This document shows positions 1-8,074 of a DNA stretch of 64,000 bases, one piece after another. The notes under the pieces are model-generated. The model was not told the DNA's origin. It saw nothing but the letters and a program-made list of their open reading frames with translations, and searched no databases. Made by a program: the position numbers and the translations under genes. The stretch is from Nitrosospira sp. Nsp2. GTDB taxonomy: Bacteria; Pseudomonadota; Gammaproteobacteria; Burkholderiales; Nitrosomonadaceae. The DNA lies in assembly GCF_003050965.1 (NCBI RefSeq), contig NZ_QAOU01000002.1:124001-188000 (forward strand), in the 5' to 3' direction. The number at the start of each line of letters is the position of its first letter. Position 1 is the first letter of the stretch.

Positions 1-90
1 TTCTTCAAGCGCCCAGCGAACACGCGTATCACGCGCCACTCCCTTGCCACCGTCGGGTGACCGTTCAAAGGCGGTAATGGTGATGGTCAT
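1..90 (-). CDS. Glutathione S-transferase family protein, N-terminal fragment
   Basis: Only the first 30 residues lie in the window; the gene runs off the left edge. The start ATG at 90 follows a good AGGAGG ribosome site. The peptide opens MTITITAFERSPDGGKG and continues with a VRWALEE segment. This matches from memory the beginning of thioredoxin-fold GST-like proteins, where the first beta strand is followed by a Ser/Asp-Gly-Gly-Lys loop and the R-x-x-W-A-L-E-E helix that helps bind glutathione. It is the last gene of the minus-strand DGPF/ECF42 cluster, which fits a detoxification role, but the fragment is short and the substrate cannot be told. Confidence 0.6.
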   Translation of the reverse strand, partial: MTITITAFERSPDGGKGVARDTRVRWALEE

Positions 91-358
91 CGTGAGGCTC
101 CTCCTTGGCCAAAATCATGGGCTGCGGGGCTGGAAGCTGTCAAGGCAAACTTACCGAGATTGAAGACGACCCAGTTCTATGGCAACAGCATAAAATAGCC
201 GATGGGCAAGCTGAGTTGATTTACACGCGCTGGATAAAACAAGGACGGGAAGCCTGCGAGCTGTCGCCGATGCTACAGGCTTCGTCCGATCGCTTATTAT
301 CCTGCCTCTGCATCCTGGGTCCGAAGTCTGCCCGCAAGAGATGAGCCTGTGCCAAGCG

Positions 359-715
359 TTAGGCCTCTACGATCACCTCGAATCCGCCAAAGATTACGCG
401 CTTGCCGTCGAACGGCATTGGGTTCACGTCGGGCTGCATTCGCGGGTCGGCCATCATCTTCTTCCAGGCTTCGTCGCGCACCTCGCGTGAGGGCCATGTC
501 ACCCACGAGAACGCCACCGTCTCGTCCGCCTCACGCTTGACCGCCATCGGAAAGGACGTCAATTTGCCCTCGGGCACGTCATCGCCCCAGCACTCGACAA
601 CGTTCAGTGCGCCGTATTCCCTGAATACCACGGCAGCTGCTGCCGCATGTTGCCGGAAGATTTCCCGATTTGCCGTAGGTACGGCAGCAACGAATCCATC
701 CACGTAGTTCATCAT
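359..715 (-). CDS. DUF1428 family protein
   Basis: A 118-residue soluble protein with no signal peptide. It opens with the MxYVDGFVAAVP pattern and has the central GALNVVECWGDDVPEGK segment and the late P-F-D-G-K-R-x-I-F-G-G-F stretch of DUF1428 (YbaA-like), a ferredoxin-fold dimeric alpha/beta barrel family of unknown function. Length is normal. Two ATG codons lie in tandem at 715 and 712; GGAG is spaced four bases from the first and seven from the second, so 712 may be the true start. It sits in the minus-strand series of stress-barrel proteins downstream of the ECF42 sigma gene and may be co-transcribed with them. Confidence 0.85.
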   Translation of the reverse strand: MMNYVDGFVAAVPTANREIFRQHAAAAAVVFREYGALNVVECWGDDVPEGKLTSFPMAVKREADETVAFSWVTWPSREVRDEAWKKMMADPRMQPDVNPMPFDGKRVIFGGFEVIVEA

Positions 716-825
716 TGATCTCCTTCACTGTTTGAATTGAAACGACCCAAGCCAAGCCTGTGGTCGTTCCTGGGTATTGGCGCGAGGGCCTTGCTTCCCC
801 GAATGAAACGCATGCCAGCCATCTC

Positions 826-1239
826 TCAGGACTGCCCCTGCCGCATCGCAGAAAACCCCTCCGCCGCCTTTTGCACGTCAGGCGGAAAGTCCGCCAGCTC
901 CTGCACCTGGCGGATCTCGATAATCTCATTGTCAGCCATCGGACAGCGGGACGCCCACGCAATCGCCTCCTCCTTCGAATCGACGCGAATCATCCAGTAG
1001 CCGCCGAGCACCTCCTTGGTCTCGATGAAGGGGCCGTCGGTGACAGTCGGCCGGCCCCCGGAGAACGATACGCGCGCCCCCATCGACGGCGGGTGCAGCC
1101 CGTCGAGCGCGAGCAGGACGCCGGCTTTCTGCAGCTCCTCGTTGTATTTCATCATTTTCTCGACCGCCTTCGCGTCCGGCATCGTTCCGGCGGCCGCGTT
1201 CTCATAGCCCTTCGGGATCACAAGCATCATGAATCGCAT
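826..1239 (-). CDS. YciI/DGPF family protein (copy 1)
   Basis: A 137-residue dimeric alpha/beta-barrel protein of the YCII-related type. The hallmark is the segment TVTDGPFIETKEVLGGYWMI, with the Asp-Gly-Pro-Phe motif that names DGPF proteins, preceded by an MRFMMLV first strand. The start ATG at 1239 lies one base past the stop of the upstream VOC gene, and its ribosome site AAGGAGG lies inside that gene, so the two are translationally coupled. DGPF proteins are the conserved neighbours of ECF42 sigma factors; their chemistry is not established. Two further copies lie at 1877-2266 and 2326-2706. Confidence 0.9.
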   Translation of the reverse strand: MRFMMLVIPKGYENAAAGTMPDAKAVEKMMKYNEELQKAGVLLALDGLHPPSMGARVSFSGGRPTVTDGPFIETKEVLGGYWMIRVDSKEEAIAWASRCPMADNEIIEIRQVQELADFPPDVQKAAEGFSAMRQGQS

Positions 1240-1240
1240 G

Positions 1241-1693
1241 TCACTGACCCTCCTTGCCGGCTTCGCAGTTTATCATCCAGGGCACGCCGAATTGGTCCAT
1301 GAACATGCCGAAGCGGGCAGCCCAGAAGGTCTTGCCGAGCGGCATTTGCACTGTGCCATTTTCGGAAAGCGCGGCAAAGATGCGTTCGGCTTCGCCAACC
1401 GAATCGACGTTCAGCGAAACCGCGCAACCCTTGATGCCCTCGTAAGGACAGTGGGAGGGCGTATCTGACGCCATCAGAAGCTGGTCGTTGAACGACAGGC
1501 AAGCATGCATGATAAGGTTTTCTGATCCGGGGGGAAGCGGGCCACACCCGCCGGCGGCGTCCTCGCCGTGCTCGCCTTTGGGCGCTTCGGAGAATTTTAT
1601 CATCGCCTTAAGGGTGCCGCCGAGACACTGCTGGTAGAACTTGAAGGCGGCCTCACACTGGCCGTTGAACATGAGATAAGGGTCAATTCGCAT
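1241..1693 (-). CDS. VOC (PhnB-like) family protein
   Basis: A 150-residue vicinal-oxygen-chelate protein of the PhnB/glyoxalase-like type. It begins with the PYLMFNGQCEAAFKFYQQ pattern, in which a beta strand is followed by a helix carrying the A-x-x-F-Y core, and ends with a FGMFMDQFGVPWMINCE strand typical of the second beta-alpha-beta-beta-beta module. Family members often lack enzyme activity, so function is unknown. The ATG at 1693 is preceded by AAGGAG. It lies between DGPF genes and is coupled to the downstream one. Confidence 0.88.
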   Translation of the reverse strand: MRIDPYLMFNGQCEAAFKFYQQCLGGTLKAMIKFSEAPKGEHGEDAAGGCGPLPPGSENLIMHACLSFNDQLLMASDTPSHCPYEGIKGCAVSLNVDSVGEAERIFAALSENGTVQMPLGKTFWAARFGMFMDQFGVPWMINCEAGKEGQ

Positions 1694-1876
1694 GGTGCTC
1701 TCCTTGGTTAAAAATGAAGTTGAAGGGTCGGGGATCGTTTCTTAACTCGCACCGGCCGTGGTACTTGCAAGAGTGGTCGCGGTGTCCATGACAGGCTTTC
1801 CTTTGAGCGGGTAATACAGTTGCTTGCATCCGATAGTCGAATGACGGGCCGCCAAATCGACATGGCGCTCTCGCCA

Positions 1877-2266
1877 TCATGCAAATTCCGGACCGTCAGC
1901 TCCAAGCGCACGCAGAGTCTGTAAATCCTCTGCGACAGGCCGCACCTCGACGCAACCCCGTTTCGCGCCCGGAATCCGCGATGCGACCTGAATTGCTTCG
2001 TTCAGGTCCCTGGCCTCGATAAGATAGTAGCCACCGAATTGCTCCTTCGTCTCGGCGAACGGACCGTCCGTGACCGAGACCCTGCCGTTGCGCACCCGAA
2101 CCGTACTTGCGGCGTCAGGCGGCAACAGCCGGTTGCAGCCGATAAGGTGGCCACTGCGCCGTATGCTGTCGGTAAACTCGCGGTATTCCTCAAAGTGCTT
2201 GTCCGCATCGGCGGGGGGCATTTGCTCCATCACCTTCTCGGCACAGATCAGGCACAGGTATTTCAT
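1877..2266 (-). CDS. YciI/DGPF family protein (copy 2)
   Basis: A 129-residue protein starting MKYLCLICAE and carrying VSVTDGPFAETKEQFGGYYL, the DGPF signature, followed by the R-D-L-x-E-A-I-x-x-A-x-x-I-P helix. The frame extends ten codons upstream, but the ATG at 2266 has the well-placed ribosome site GAGGAG and gives the start expected for the family. About 60 bases separate it from copy 3, and the N-terminal strands and DGPF segments of the two are clearly related, so they are probably tandem duplicates. The 183 bases down to the VOC gene hold no recognised feature. Confidence 0.9.
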   Translation of the reverse strand: MKYLCLICAEKVMEQMPPADADKHFEEYREFTDSIRRSGHLIGCNRLLPPDAASTVRVRNGRVSVTDGPFAETKEQFGGYYLIEARDLNEAIQVASRIPGAKRGCVEVRPVAEDLQTLRALGADGPEFA

Positions 2267-2325
2267 GCTGTTTCTCCTCGTGAATGGCGGATTCACCCGA
2301 TATTGGCACTTGATAGTCGCAGCGC

Positions 2326-2706
2326 TCAGCGATTCTCCGGGTGCGCGTGCGGGACGGTATCGGCTCCGGCGACAGTCTCGCGGATGGGCCGGATCGGGCG
2401 CACCTCGATGCTGCCCACGCGCGCAGGCGGGATACCTGCCGCGAGCGCGATCGCCTCATCGAGATTCCTGGCCTCGATCATGTAGAAGCCTGCAAGCTGT
2501 TCCTTGGTCTCGGCGAAGGGCCCATCGGTGATCGACACCTTGCCGTCGCGCACGCGCACGGTCGTCGCCGTGCGGACTGACTCCAGTGCCTCCGAGGCGA
2601 GGCAGTGGCCGCTCGTCCGGATCGCCGAGTCGTAGGCGACGCAGTCTTCATCGGGCAGTTCATCGAGGCGACCTTCATCAAGATAGACGAGACACAAGTA
2701 TTTCAT
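2326..2706 (-). CDS. YciI/DGPF family protein (copy 3)
   Basis: A 126-residue YCII-related protein that opens MKYLCLVYLDEG and carries VSITDGPFAETKEQLAGFYM, then the ARNLDEAIALAAGIPPA helix and the strand ending IEVRPI. It has an AGGAGG site seven bases before ATG 2706. It is the first DGPF gene downstream of the ECF42 sigma factor, separated by 176 bases that include a short direct repeat. In ECF42 systems the DGPF gene nearest the sigma factor is the usual regulon member; that role here is inferred from position. Confidence 0.9.
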   Translation of the reverse strand: MKYLCLVYLDEGRLDELPDEDCVAYDSAIRTSGHCLASEALESVRTATTVRVRDGKVSITDGPFAETKEQLAGFYMIEARNLDEAIALAAGIPPARVGSIEVRPIRPIRETVAGADTVPHAHPENR

Positions 2707-2725
2707 TGCCTTCCTCCTTCTCTGT

Positions 2726-2757
2726 CGTGTTTGCGTGTTTGCGTGTTTGCGTGTTTA
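2726..2757. repeat. Four tandem copies of an 8-bp unit
   Basis: The unit CGTGTTTG is repeated three times exactly and a fourth time with a final A. It lies between the sigma factor gene and the first DGPF gene, just upstream of the latter's ribosome site, so changes in copy number would alter that leader. Confidence 0.9.
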
Positions 2758-2882
2758 GTTGGGCGTACGTACTCCTGGTCGAACGGCGCGCTGCCAAATC
2801 GACACTGCTACGCGACATTATTTCGCGATATCACTCCACAACATGACTACGCGACATCGCTCTACGGCATCACTACGGGGCC

Positions 2883-4169
2883 TCACTCAGGCAATTCAGC
2901 GAGTCGCCGCTCAAGGAACCGACGCTCAGGCGCCTGTCGAGCCAGTTCCAGCGTCCGCCGGTAGGCTGCCCGAGCTTCGTCAACCCTTCCCAGACGCCGG
3001 CATAGATCAGCCCGGGCGGCGTGCGCCAAGTGGTAGTCAGCGAGTTCCCCGCGCGCGAGGATCTGGTCGACCGACGCCAGTCCCGCCGCCGGACCGTCGC
3101 GCATGGCGACTGCCACCGCACGGTTCAGCTCGATCACAGGCGACGGATCGAGCCGCAGCAAGACATCGTAGAGGCCGACGATCTGCCCCCAGTCCGTTGC
3201 AGCGGCATTCGGCGCCTCGGCATGAACCGCGGCGACGGCCGCCTGCAGCGCATAAGGGCCAACGCGGCCCGAGACGAGCGCGCGCTCGACCAGCGCGGAG
3301 CCTTCAGCGATCAACTCCTGTTTCCATAGCGACCGGTCCTGTTCGTCGAGCAGCACGAGATCGCCCGCCGGGGTAGTGCGCGCCGCGCGCCGCGACTCTT
3401 GAAGAAGCATCAGTGCCAGCAACCCGATCGACTCGGGTTCGGGGACGAGTTCAGCAAGCAGCCGGCCGAGCCGGATTGCCTCGCCCGACAGGTCGGCACG
3501 CGTCAGCAGATCGCCGGCCGATGCCGAGTAGCCTTCGTTGAAAACGAGGTATATCACGCGCAGCACGCTGTCGAGCCGGGCTGGCAGCTCCGCATGCTCG
3601 GGCACTTCATAGGGGATGCGTGCGTCGCGGATCTTGGACTTGGCACGCACGATGCGCTGCGCGAGCGCGGGCGCCGCAATGAGGAAGGCACGGGCAATCT
3701 CCTCGGTGGTGAGGCCGCACACCTCGCGCAGCGTCAGCGCAACCTGGGCCTCGGGCGACAGGGCGGGATGGCAGCAGGTGAAGATCAGCCGCAGGCGGTC
3801 GTCCTCGACGCTGTCCTGGTCCGGCACGTCCTCGCTCGCCGGATCGGGGCGATCGTCGAAGTCTTCCACGAGGCTAAAACGTGCGCGCCGCCGCAAGGTG
3901 TCGACCGCCTTGAAACGTCCGGTGGATACCAGCCAGGCCCGCGGGTTGGCCGGCACGCCCTCGTGCGGCCATTGCTCCAGCGCGGCGCGAAAGGAGTCGT
4001 GCAGCGCCTCCTCGGCGAGGTCGAAGTCGCCGAGGAGGCGGACCAGCGTCGCAAACACGCGACGCGATTCCGCCCGGTAGATTGGCTCCAACTGCTCATG
4101 CAGCCCGATGGTCCCGGAGAGCCCGGCCGCAATGGGAACGTCCCCTGGTGACTGCTTACGGTCGTCCAT
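2883..4169 (-). CDS. ECF42-type RNA polymerase sigma factor with TPR-like C-terminal extension
   Basis: A 428-residue sigma factor, far longer than an ordinary ECF factor. Region 2 lies around residues 20-85 ([27 protein letters not shown], then [21 protein letters not shown]). Region 4 lies around 110-170 ([19 protein letters not shown]). The rest is a helical extension with [12 protein letters not shown] and [14 protein letters not shown], as in the ECF42 group, whose C-terminus is TPR-like and needed for activity. I chose the ATG at 4169, which has GGAGG six bases upstream, over a TTG seven codons earlier. No anti-sigma gene is adjacent, as is usual for ECF42. The DGPF genes that follow on the same strand are the expected partners. 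Confidence 0.93.
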   Translation of the reverse strand: MDDRKQSPGDVPIAAGLSGTIGLHEQLEPIYRAESRRVFATLVRLLGDFDLAEEALHDSFRAALEQWPHEGVPANPRAWLVSTGRFKAVDTLRRRARFSLVEDFDDRPDPASEDVPDQDSVEDDRLRLIFTCCHPALSPEAQVALTLREVCGLTTEEIARAFLIAAPALAQRIVRAKSKIRDARIPYEVPEHAELPARLDSVLRVIYLVFNEGYSASAGDLLTRADLSGEAIRLGRLLAELVPEPESIGLLALMLLQESRRAARTTPAGDLVLLDEQDRSLWKQELIAEGSALVERALVSGRVGPYALQAAVAAVHAEAPNAAATDWGQIVGLYDVLLRLDPSPVIELNRAVAVAMRDGPAAGLASVDQILARGELADYHLAHAARADLCRRLGRVDEARAAYRRTLELARQAPERRFLERRLAELPE

Positions 4170-4244
4170 CCGCACCTCCGCGAGTCTCAAATGACAAGCC
4201 CGGCAAGTGGCGGGATCGAGCCACCGGGCAGGGTTCCAGCTGCG

Positions 4245-5432
4245 CTATGAACGAGCAGATCGAGCGGCTTCCACGTGCCAAGCTTCTCCCAATATCGGAG
4301 CATCTTGAAAGGGCCTCGCGTCCTGCGGCATGTCCATTATGAATGTCGTTCCTCGCGCCGCTGCGCTATCGACGGTCACGCTTCCACCATGGCTTTCTGC
4401 CACGCTACGTACGTAAGGCAAGCCTATCCCCCAGCCTTCCTTGTTTCCTTCTTTCGCAGCCTCTGCTCTAATGAATACGTGGAATATGGACTCCATCTCA
4501 TCCGGGGGAATGGGTTCTCCTTCGTTATGCACGGACAGTATCGTGCGCTCGATTACCAAAGCAATGTTGACTCGTATAGGGGTATCAGGCGTACCGTATT
4601 TCAGGGCATTGCCCACCATATTTTCTAATGCGCGGCGGATTGCTGATCGATCCCACCAGACCGTGACCGTATTGCCCATGAATTGGAAGCGGCACCCATG
4701 TTCGGCCGTAAGTTGATCGCAAACTTCCTTAATGACCTCTTGCAGGTCGAATTCCTCCAGGTGAAGGCGTGGCCGCTCTCCGCTATGTAATGCGGCAGAA
4801 TCGAGCAGCTCCTGGATCATTCCATCCATTTGGTTCAGGCTGTCCAGAATTTTCCTTGCAAACTCCTTTGTCTTGAGCGGATCCGTGGTGCGCTCGATCA
4901 GTTGGGCATATGCGTGGGCATTCGATAATGGGTTTCTCAGGTCATGCGTCAGGGCTGCGATGAATCTTTGGCGTAGCGCCGCCTGCGCGAGAGCGAAACC
5001 ATTCACCGACTCACGTATCGATCCGTCAATAGAAGTGTGAACCACAAAAACTTCACTCTCGTCGAGCTCGATACCATTCAGCTTCAGAACGTCAAAAATA
5101 GTCCATCTCAGTTGTTGATACTCGGAGATGACTGAATACGCATTGTAGTTTGTCAGGCGTGCGCGCTCGCTGCCGTGTTCACTTGCTACGGTGTTCCCTT
5201 CATTTGCCGTGACTCTGGGGTAGCCCGGAGAAATAGCTTGTGCAAGATTGTCGTACAGCGCGGGGAAGGTATTGATCAGGATAGGCTGAGCCAGCCGTTC
5301 GGCTTCCTTGACCGTTTGGCGCAGTCTTTTTGTCCATTCCGCCAGTACCTCCTCTTTGAGGGCGAGCATCCTTCTACCATTTGCAGAAAGTTTGCCAGGG
5401 TCAAGATTTTGATCGGTGGACAGGGTCACCAT
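4245..5432 (-). CDS. Sensor histidine kinase with RsbRD-like N-terminal domain, orphan
   Basis: A 395-residue cytoplasmic kinase without membrane segments. Residues 1-150 are helical and resemble the RsbRD N-terminal sensor domain. A HisKA domain follows with the H-box FIAALTHDLRNPLS (His163 as phosphoacceptor), then an HATPase domain with the N-box ALENMVGNALKYG (Asn275) and a glycine box GWGIGLPYV. The usual Asp of the G1 box is Asn (SVHNEGEPIP), seen in other kinases of this type. AAGGAG precedes the ATG at 5432. No response regulator is nearby, so its partner is unknown; it lies 75 bases upstream of the ECF42 gene on the same strand. Confidence 0.92.
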   Translation of the reverse strand: MVTLSTDQNLDPGKLSANGRRMLALKEEVLAEWTKRLRQTVKEAERLAQPILINTFPALYDNLAQAISPGYPRVTANEGNTVASEHGSERARLTNYNAYSVISEYQQLRWTIFDVLKLNGIELDESEVFVVHTSIDGSIRESVNGFALAQAALRQRFIAALTHDLRNPLSNAHAYAQLIERTTDPLKTKEFARKILDSLNQMDGMIQELLDSAALHSGERPRLHLEEFDLQEVIKEVCDQLTAEHGCRFQFMGNTVTVWWDRSAIRRALENMVGNALKYGTPDTPIRVNIALVIERTILSVHNEGEPIPPDEMESIFHVFIRAEAAKEGNKEGWGIGLPYVRSVAESHGGSVTVDSAAARGTTFIMDMPQDARPFQDAPILGEAWHVEAARSARS

Positions 5433-5573
5433 AGCTCTCCTTGTTTATCTTATTTAAAAAAGGTTGCGGTCCCATTTCGGCATTTTCGTAAATCACATAG
5501 TACTAGCACTAGCGTACTAGCGTGGTTCGTGCGGGTGGGCGTCCGCATCCGTCTCGTCCGGCTTTTTCTTTCG

Positions 5574-5775
5574 ATCTTTGCGCTGAGGCAGGCCGAGCTT
5601 AGCAAGCCGGTTGAAGAGGTCTGCGGGAAGATGAGCATCAGCGATGCAACATTCTACCAACGTTCTACCTCAAGTCGAAGTACGGGGATTGGGGGAGACT
5701 AGCGCCGGCTGCGGCATTTGGAGGAACAGCCGGGTGTTGGCCGATTCGAGCCTGGACAATAATTGTGAATGTACA
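5574..5775 (+). pseudogene. Decayed IS3-family transposase OrfA fragment
   Basis: The plus strand reads IFALRQAELSKPVEEVCGKM, then SISDATFYQ: the helix-turn-helix of IS3/IS407-type OrfA proteins. After the ATFY element the homology jumps frame, to FYLKSKYGDWG, then to LRHLEEQ, and again to VLADSSLDNN, which match the continuation of the family (KYGxLG, LRxLEEEN, VADLSLD). Several indels therefore break it. Nothing of OrfB or of terminal inverted repeats was recognised. The fragment lies in the gap between the sensor kinase and the secreted protein gene. Confidence 0.75.
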
Positions 5776-5816
5776 GATCAGGGCGTTTCATTAGAACTTC
5801 ACCTTCTGGCGATTTT

Positions 5817-6290
5817 TTAATCAAGCGTCTTGTCGTAATGTAATCGTTGCATTTTTTCCAAGCTGAATTCGGCATTGAAGCACTCCGGCACCGTCCCTGT
5901 GAATGTATCAAATTCAGGATTAACTTTCCCTCTCAGGCTGATCGTTTCATGTCCCTCGGGTTTTTCTATCCATGCACCGCTATCCAGAATCATGGAGCCG
6001 TCATAATAATAAAAACCAACGAGAGCGAAACGGCCTGTAGCCATGTCAGCGCTTGATGACATTGGGTAAAACGAAAAGCTACCCTCGACCTTCCCATTCT
6101 TGTGGCCCGTAAGCATTAAGGTAACGCCGGTTTTTCCATCAAAGCATTCGTAGTGCCCAACCCATTTCCCGGAAATGCGCTTCGCATTTCCCAGCATTGG
6201 AGGGTCTATCGAGGACGCGCTCACGCCTGCTGAACAAAACACGATCATGGCCAGCATCGCTCCTATGCATTTACTGAACTTTCTTTGCAA
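5817..6290 (-). CDS. Secreted protein of unknown function
   Basis: A 157-residue protein with a Sec-type signal: positive residues RKFSK, a hydrophobic run IGAMLAMIVFCSAG and a likely cut after VSA. The mature part has a KWVGHYECFDGKTGVTLML segment and a second cysteine in VPECFNAEF; these two cysteines may form a disulfide. It looks like a small beta-barrel or sandwich protein (alternating strands, many Gly and Tyr). The start is a TTG at 6290, chosen because it gives the complete signal peptide; an in-frame ATG eleven codons in would remove its charged end. I do not recognise the family. Confidence 0.65.
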   Translation of the reverse strand: MQRKFSKCIGAMLAMIVFCSAGVSASSIDPPMLGNAKRISGKWVGHYECFDGKTGVTLMLTGHKNGKVEGSFSFYPMSSSADMATGRFALVGFYYYDGSMILDSGAWIEKPEGHETISLRGKVNPEFDTFTGTVPECFNAEFSLEKMQRLHYDKTLD

Positions 6291-6443
6291 TTAGGCACCC
6301 GTTCTTTCCGGCATTTATATTCGAGGGAATTATTTAAAATATTACGTGTTCTGTATTTCGCGACAGAAATTATTGATTGTTTTCTTTCAGCCGACAAGAG
6401 CGGACGTTCCCCTTGAGCACCGGTACGTCGACCGGGGTGCGGA

Positions 6444-7139
6444 TCAGGGCTTTTCTTCCGGCGGGTTTGTTCTTCCGGCAGACGCGGGCATCTCATTCCC
6501 GCCTGCTTGCATGGAATTGCCGTGCTGGATCGTCCAGCCGATAATCTCCCTTCCAACCTCATCGGCGCCTTTGCCGAACGCTGCGACCACTTCAGGCATT
6601 CCTTTGCCGTTCACCGGCTGCCGGGATTCAAAGCCGCGCGCGGCGAGGATACGGTTGCGTGCCGGCTGCGCGAGAACGGCATAAAACCGGACCACTGCGA
6701 CCGTCGTTCCAGCGGAATGTTCGACATGGAACGCATCCAGATCGCCGCTGAGCTCGAGGTCCCGCGTCAGGTTGGGATTACTATCGCTCACGAGGCTGAG
6801 CCTGCCATCAGCGCGAAAAGCGCTTGCGAGCTGGTTGCGCAGGAGGACGGGAGGCGGATCGCTCCAGCGCACGCTCTTGTAGGCGCTGATCCGGTTGTCC
6901 TGGTTCAGTATCAGCACGCGTTGGCTGTCGGTGACGCGGCTGCTGTCCCCTTTGGCAATGTGCAGCGTCAACGGCAGCCGATCCGGTGCGGTCGCCGGGA
7001 CGATTGACGAAGGTGGGAGCTGGTATATCGCGATGGTTTCACTAGGCAGGATCGAGCAGGACGATAGCCATGCGAGCGCAGCGATGAAGCCGAACCAACG
7101 CAGATATTGCCGGGATCGCCGCGATGTGGGGGCACTCAT
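6444..7139 (-). CDS. PqiC-like ABC-transport auxiliary lipoprotein
   Basis: A 231-residue lipoprotein with a signal ending at the lipobox LSSC (Cys28), followed by the IYQLPPSS segment and LPLTLHIAKGDSSRVTDSQRVLI, as in the ABC_trans_aux/PqiC family. These outer-membrane lipoproteins partner MCE-domain transporters. The ATG at 7139 overlaps the TGA of the MCE gene (ATGA), showing translational coupling. It is the last of four genes in the operon. The C-terminal tail from about residue 200 is Pro/Glu-rich and probably disordered. Confidence 0.88.
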   Translation of the reverse strand: MSAPTSRRSRQYLRWFGFIAALAWLSSCSILPSETIAIYQLPPSSIVPATAPDRLPLTLHIAKGDSSRVTDSQRVLILNQDNRISAYKSVRWSDPPPVLLRNQLASAFRADGRLSLVSDSNPNLTRDLELSGDLDAFHVEHSAGTTVAVVRFYAVLAQPARNRILAARGFESRQPVNGKGMPEVVAAFGKGADEVGREIIGWTIQHGNSMQAGGNEMPASAGRTNPPEEKP

Positions 7140-8074
7140 GGTTCGATTTCCTCTATTTTTTGACGGCCTGTGAGGTATTCAGCGGGGTCGTCCTCCAGCC
7201 GGCGGGTTATTCTCCTGATCGAGACGAGGGTATCGCGAAGCTCCTGCAGGGCGGGACCCAGTTCGCCGAAAGCCCGGATCCCCCCGCTCAGCGTCGCCCG
7301 GTTGTCGGCCAGCAGCTGATCAATCGACTGTGCGCTTTTCTCCACGGAAGCCATGGCGCGGTCCGCGCTCCTGAAGGCGTGGACACCCTCGTTGTCGACG
7401 AGCGCCTGCGCATCGCCCACCATGCCGGAAGCCTGCTGGAGGATAGCGTTTGCCTGGTTGCTGGCGGCGGTCAGTTGCCGGATCAGCTCCTTGACATTAT
7501 CGTCCTGGCTGGCTATCGCGCCCGAAGCCCGTTCCAGATGGGCCACCGTTTTGGTCAGATTCTGCACATTGGCGGGGGAAAGTATGGTTTTCGCCTGCTG
7601 GATAACCTCTGTAATGCCCGCGAGGTTGCTGCTGCTTTGCTCCAGCAGCTTGGCGAAAGGGGAGGGAGACGCGACGATGACGGGATCGCCGTCATCCTTG
7701 GCGACCAGGTCAGGGCTCTCCGGCGATCCATCGCTGAATTCGATCACAGAGGTGCCGGTGATGCCGGTTAGCGCCAGGCGCGCCTTGGTATCCCGCTTGA
7801 TGGCGATATTGCCTTCCACCCGCACCCGCGCCAGCACTTTTCGCGGATCGCTCGGGTCGAGTTCCAGCGCCGCCACCTCGCCAATCTTTATTCCGCTGTA
7901 TTGGACCTCGCTGCCGACGGACAAGCCCCTGACTGCCTCGTTGAAGATGACCGTGTAGTAACGCTGCTGGGCGGCGCCCGGCCCCTTGCCCATCCATAAG
8001 GCGAAGAGCAGTGCTGCCGCGACCGCCAGTACGGTGAACGAGCCGATCAGGACATGATTTGCGCGCGGTTCCAT
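7136..8074 (-). CDS. MlaD-family MCE-domain substrate-binding protein
   Basis: A 312-residue protein with one N-terminal membrane helix (about 6-27: HVLIGSFTVLAVAAALLFAL). The MCE domain, about 38-120, contains YYTVIFNEAVRGLSVGSEVQYSGIKIGEV, LALTGITGTSVIEF and related strands. A long helical region follows (about 140-290) that in this family forms a lipid-conducting needle or binds partners. It would sit in the periplasm anchored in the inner membrane and pass lipids between the permease and the outer membrane. The ATG at 8074 overlaps the stop of the ATPase gene (TGATG); a TTG one codon earlier is not needed. Confidence 0.93.
   Translation of the reverse strand: MEPRANHVLIGSFTVLAVAAALLFALWMGKGPGAAQQRYYTVIFNEAVRGLSVGSEVQYSGIKIGEVAALELDPSDPRKVLARVRVEGNIAIKRDTKARLALTGITGTSVIEFSDGSPESPDLVAKDDGDPVIVASPSPFAKLLEQSSSNLAGITEVIQQAKTILSPANVQNLTKTVAHLERASGAIASQDDNVKELIRQLTAASNQANAILQQASGMVGDAQALVDNEGVHAFRSADRAMASVEKSAQSIDQLLADNRATLSGGIRAFGELGPALQELRDTLVSIRRITRRLEDDPAEYLTGRQKIEEIEP

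Noticed and set aside
105-344. 79-codon frame between the GST fragment and the DUF1428 gene
   Set aside because: No ribosome site or homology; amino-acid make-up is irregular.
3399-4151. 250-codon open frame on the plus strand opposite the sigma factor
   Set aside because: It is the antisense of a GC-rich, clearly conserved sigma gene; its translation has no family-like sequence and no ribosome site.
5175-5702. Long plus-strand frame ending at 5702
   Set aside because: Its first two thirds are antisense to the kinase; only the last part has transposase likeness, which is reported as a fragment.
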